From Struthio camelus (Eukaryota; Chordata; Aves; Struthioniformes; Struthionidae), in the NCBI RefSeq assembly GCF_040807025.1, contig NC_090942.1, positions 194,116,247 to 194,180,246 on the forward strand: a DNA stretch of 64,000 bases, in the 5' to 3' direction. The translations under genes were made by a program, and so were the position numbers. Shown one piece after another: positions 62,309-64,000 of the stretch. The notes below the pieces were generated by a model, which did not search any database, was not told the DNA's origin, and saw nothing but the letters and a program-made list of their open reading frames with translations. Numbering within the stretch: position 1 is the stretch's first letter; the number at the start of each line of letters is the position of its first letter.

Positions 62309-63719
62309 CACCCTGCCCAAGGGAATTGTATATCTGGTGAACTCCAGAATTAATTATGTGAGGTCAGTTGAAGGCCCAAGCAATAGCATGTTCTCTCTTT
62401 CAGTCAAGCAAAACAATTTTTAAATGCCAGGAATAAAAAGCAAAGGTTGCTTGCCTATGGAGAGAAGTATTGCACCCGATACCAAGCTGACATGCAGGGA
62501 GATCTCTGCTACCCTTCGAAGAGGATTAGTTTATGCCCTGGAGCAAATGGGTTATTCATCTTGTAATTTTATTTTAGCATGTTTAACAACAGATATGGTT
62601 GTTTATAAAACCCACTTAATCCCTTTTTAATCACTGCACGTTATTTTCCTGAAGTTATTCTGCAGCCACGGGTTCCAATGGTTAGTTATGCATTGAGCAA
62701 AATTCGGCGCTTTTCTGTGCGTTTCTCTTGGCTCATTCTTCAATGCCTCGTATTAGAGGTGTGTGTGTGTGTTGTTGCTGGGTTTTTTTTGTTTTTTAAT
62801 ACGTTGGATGTTGCCTTCTCCTCCCTCTTCATTCCCTGACTCTCCGAATTGTTGCAGCAGCCCCTTTCTTGCACTCTTTACCCTCTGGACTCTCCCTGCT
62901 GCGTCCTCATTTCACTTCACCTCTTCCTCGCTGCTGCTAGTGCTGATGTGAAACGCAAGCAGGCACTCCTGGTAGCTTTTATTAGCCTGGGCTTTGCTCT
63001 GTGCCTTAAGGCATTTACTAACAAATAAGGGCCTTGTGTTATGGGGTGTATAACCAGGAGCACGCGACTGCTCTGTATACTGGATTCGTGAACGTGTGAA
63101 ATAGCGGCAGCGAGGCCGTGCTTGCGATGCTCTTCAGGGCACGGGCGAGGTGGAGGCAATGCCTTTCCGCCGAGCAGATGTGCAGTGGGGCAAAAGGCTG
63201 GTAAACGTTCATGTGCACAGGAGGCTCTTCACGTCTGAAATAAAAGCCACGAGCTTCAAAACTACAGCTGAGAACAAATATTTTCATTTTAATTTCATTT
63301 GCAAAGGTGATCTGAGTGAGAGCGCAGTTGGTAGCTGTGGAGAAAGAAGGGATATCAGGTGAGGAGGAGGGCGCTTCCCAAAGGAAAGAGATACTGAAGC
63401 TGGTGGAGCACGGAGAAATTGGGAGGGGAGGGGGAGAATAGCTATCTCAGTCACCGACACCGTTGCTCAGTACTTTACCATTTTCCCATGTTCCCCATGT
63501 GCTCCCAAGGTGAGAAATTATTGTGGGTTCAGAGGTGACTGGAGACTCACACCTGCATGGGTTTGTTACTTCATCCCAGTCCCTGGGCTACTGTGGGATC
63601 TTTCTGCATCTTGCAAAAATCTGGCCTTTCTGCGTCAGCCACAGGGATGCAAAGTAGCAATACTACATTGCACATGTGGATGAGCATTGTGCTCGCTCTT
63701 TCTGTCATGTATATGTATG

Positions 63720-63775
63720 AAATTATATGTATAAATTATATATATATATTTATATATATACACACACACGCACCC
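63720..63775. repeat. Compound (AT)n/(AC)n microsatellite
   Basis: AT-rich alternating sequence passing into ACACACACACGCAC. Probably length-polymorphic. Confidence 0.85.
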
Positions 63776-64000
63776 TATGCACTACTTTCCAAGGCAGTGT
63801 GAAAGATTAGGAATGGGAATGAGACAGCAGTAATGTTTTATGTCTTCCTGGCTGTAGGAGTGTTGCCTGATTCAGCTAGCGTTTAGCCTTTGAATATACA
63901 TTTTTTCTGCTGGGAGATCTGCTATTGCAAGAGATTCTGCCACTGGGGCCGGATGGCTTTAAAGTGAGTACCTGAATGACTTGGAATAATTTTATTAGTC

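Larger units (their letters stand above)
48179..64000 (+). other. FOXO1: FOXO1 intron 1, 5' part (at least 15.8 kb)
   Basis: Begins with consensus donor gtgagt. The first 1.2 kb is still CpG-island sequence with G-rich runs; the rest is AT-rich. No sequence encoding the second half of the forkhead (SIRHNLSLHSKF) is present, so exon 2 lies beyond 64000. Content noted separately: simple repeats, a 27-bp duplication, a CR1 tail and a recursive-splice-like motif. No other gene supported. Confidence 0.85.

Overview
This is vertebrate nuclear DNA, most likely from a bird. Three things point that way. Interrupted genes have GT-AG introns. Repeat density is low and the recognisable repeats are CR1-type LINEs, one ending in the typical avian CR1 tail. 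The proteins encoded are clear orthologues of human MRPS31 and FOXO1, which (from memory) are also neighbours in the same orientation on human 13q14. No prokaryotic features, CRISPR arrays, tRNA or rRNA genes were seen.

Layout, all on the + strand. (1) 1-18.9 kb: most of MRPS31, the mitochondrial small-subunit ribosomal protein mS31. Six coding exons (2-7 by human numbering) at 970-1260, 1954-2112, 6979-7116, 9730-9803, 13079-13222 and 18475-18686 join in frame to give 338 residues plus stop. Exon 1, with the start codon and mitochondrial targeting sequence, lies upstream of the window. (2) 18.9-47 kb: intergenic DNA with one recent-looking CR1 3' end (27.26-27.95 kb), one very old antisense CR1/L3-like remnant (31.3-31.5 kb), short duplications, and an isolated GC/CpG-rich block (42.6-43.3 kb) that looks like an unassigned promoter and first exon. 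(3) 47-48.2 kb: the FOXO1 CpG-island promoter, 5' leader and coding exon 1 (196 codons, ending inside the forkhead domain at a phase-0 donor). (4) 48.2-64 kb: the start of FOXO1 intron 1. Exon 2 is not in the window, so the intron is longer than 15.8 kb here.

The two genes are not known to share a pathway: one builds the mitochondrial ribosome, the other is the insulin/AKT-regulated forkhead transcription factor. Almost all other open frames are chance or shadow ORFs; the long ones at 47-49 kb are GC-rich shadows of FOXO1 exon 1.

Observations most worth a second look: a frame-neutral 60-nt candidate cassette exon in the last MRPS31 intron (14024-14083); a canonical splice-flanked 76-nt pseudo-exon inside the ancient antisense CR1 (31396-31471); the orphan CpG island with a consensus donor 4.3 kb upstream of FOXO1; a five-codon upstream ORF in the presumed FOXO1 leader; and a recursive-splice-like motif in FOXO1 intron 1. 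I found no evidence for a wholly new biological system.
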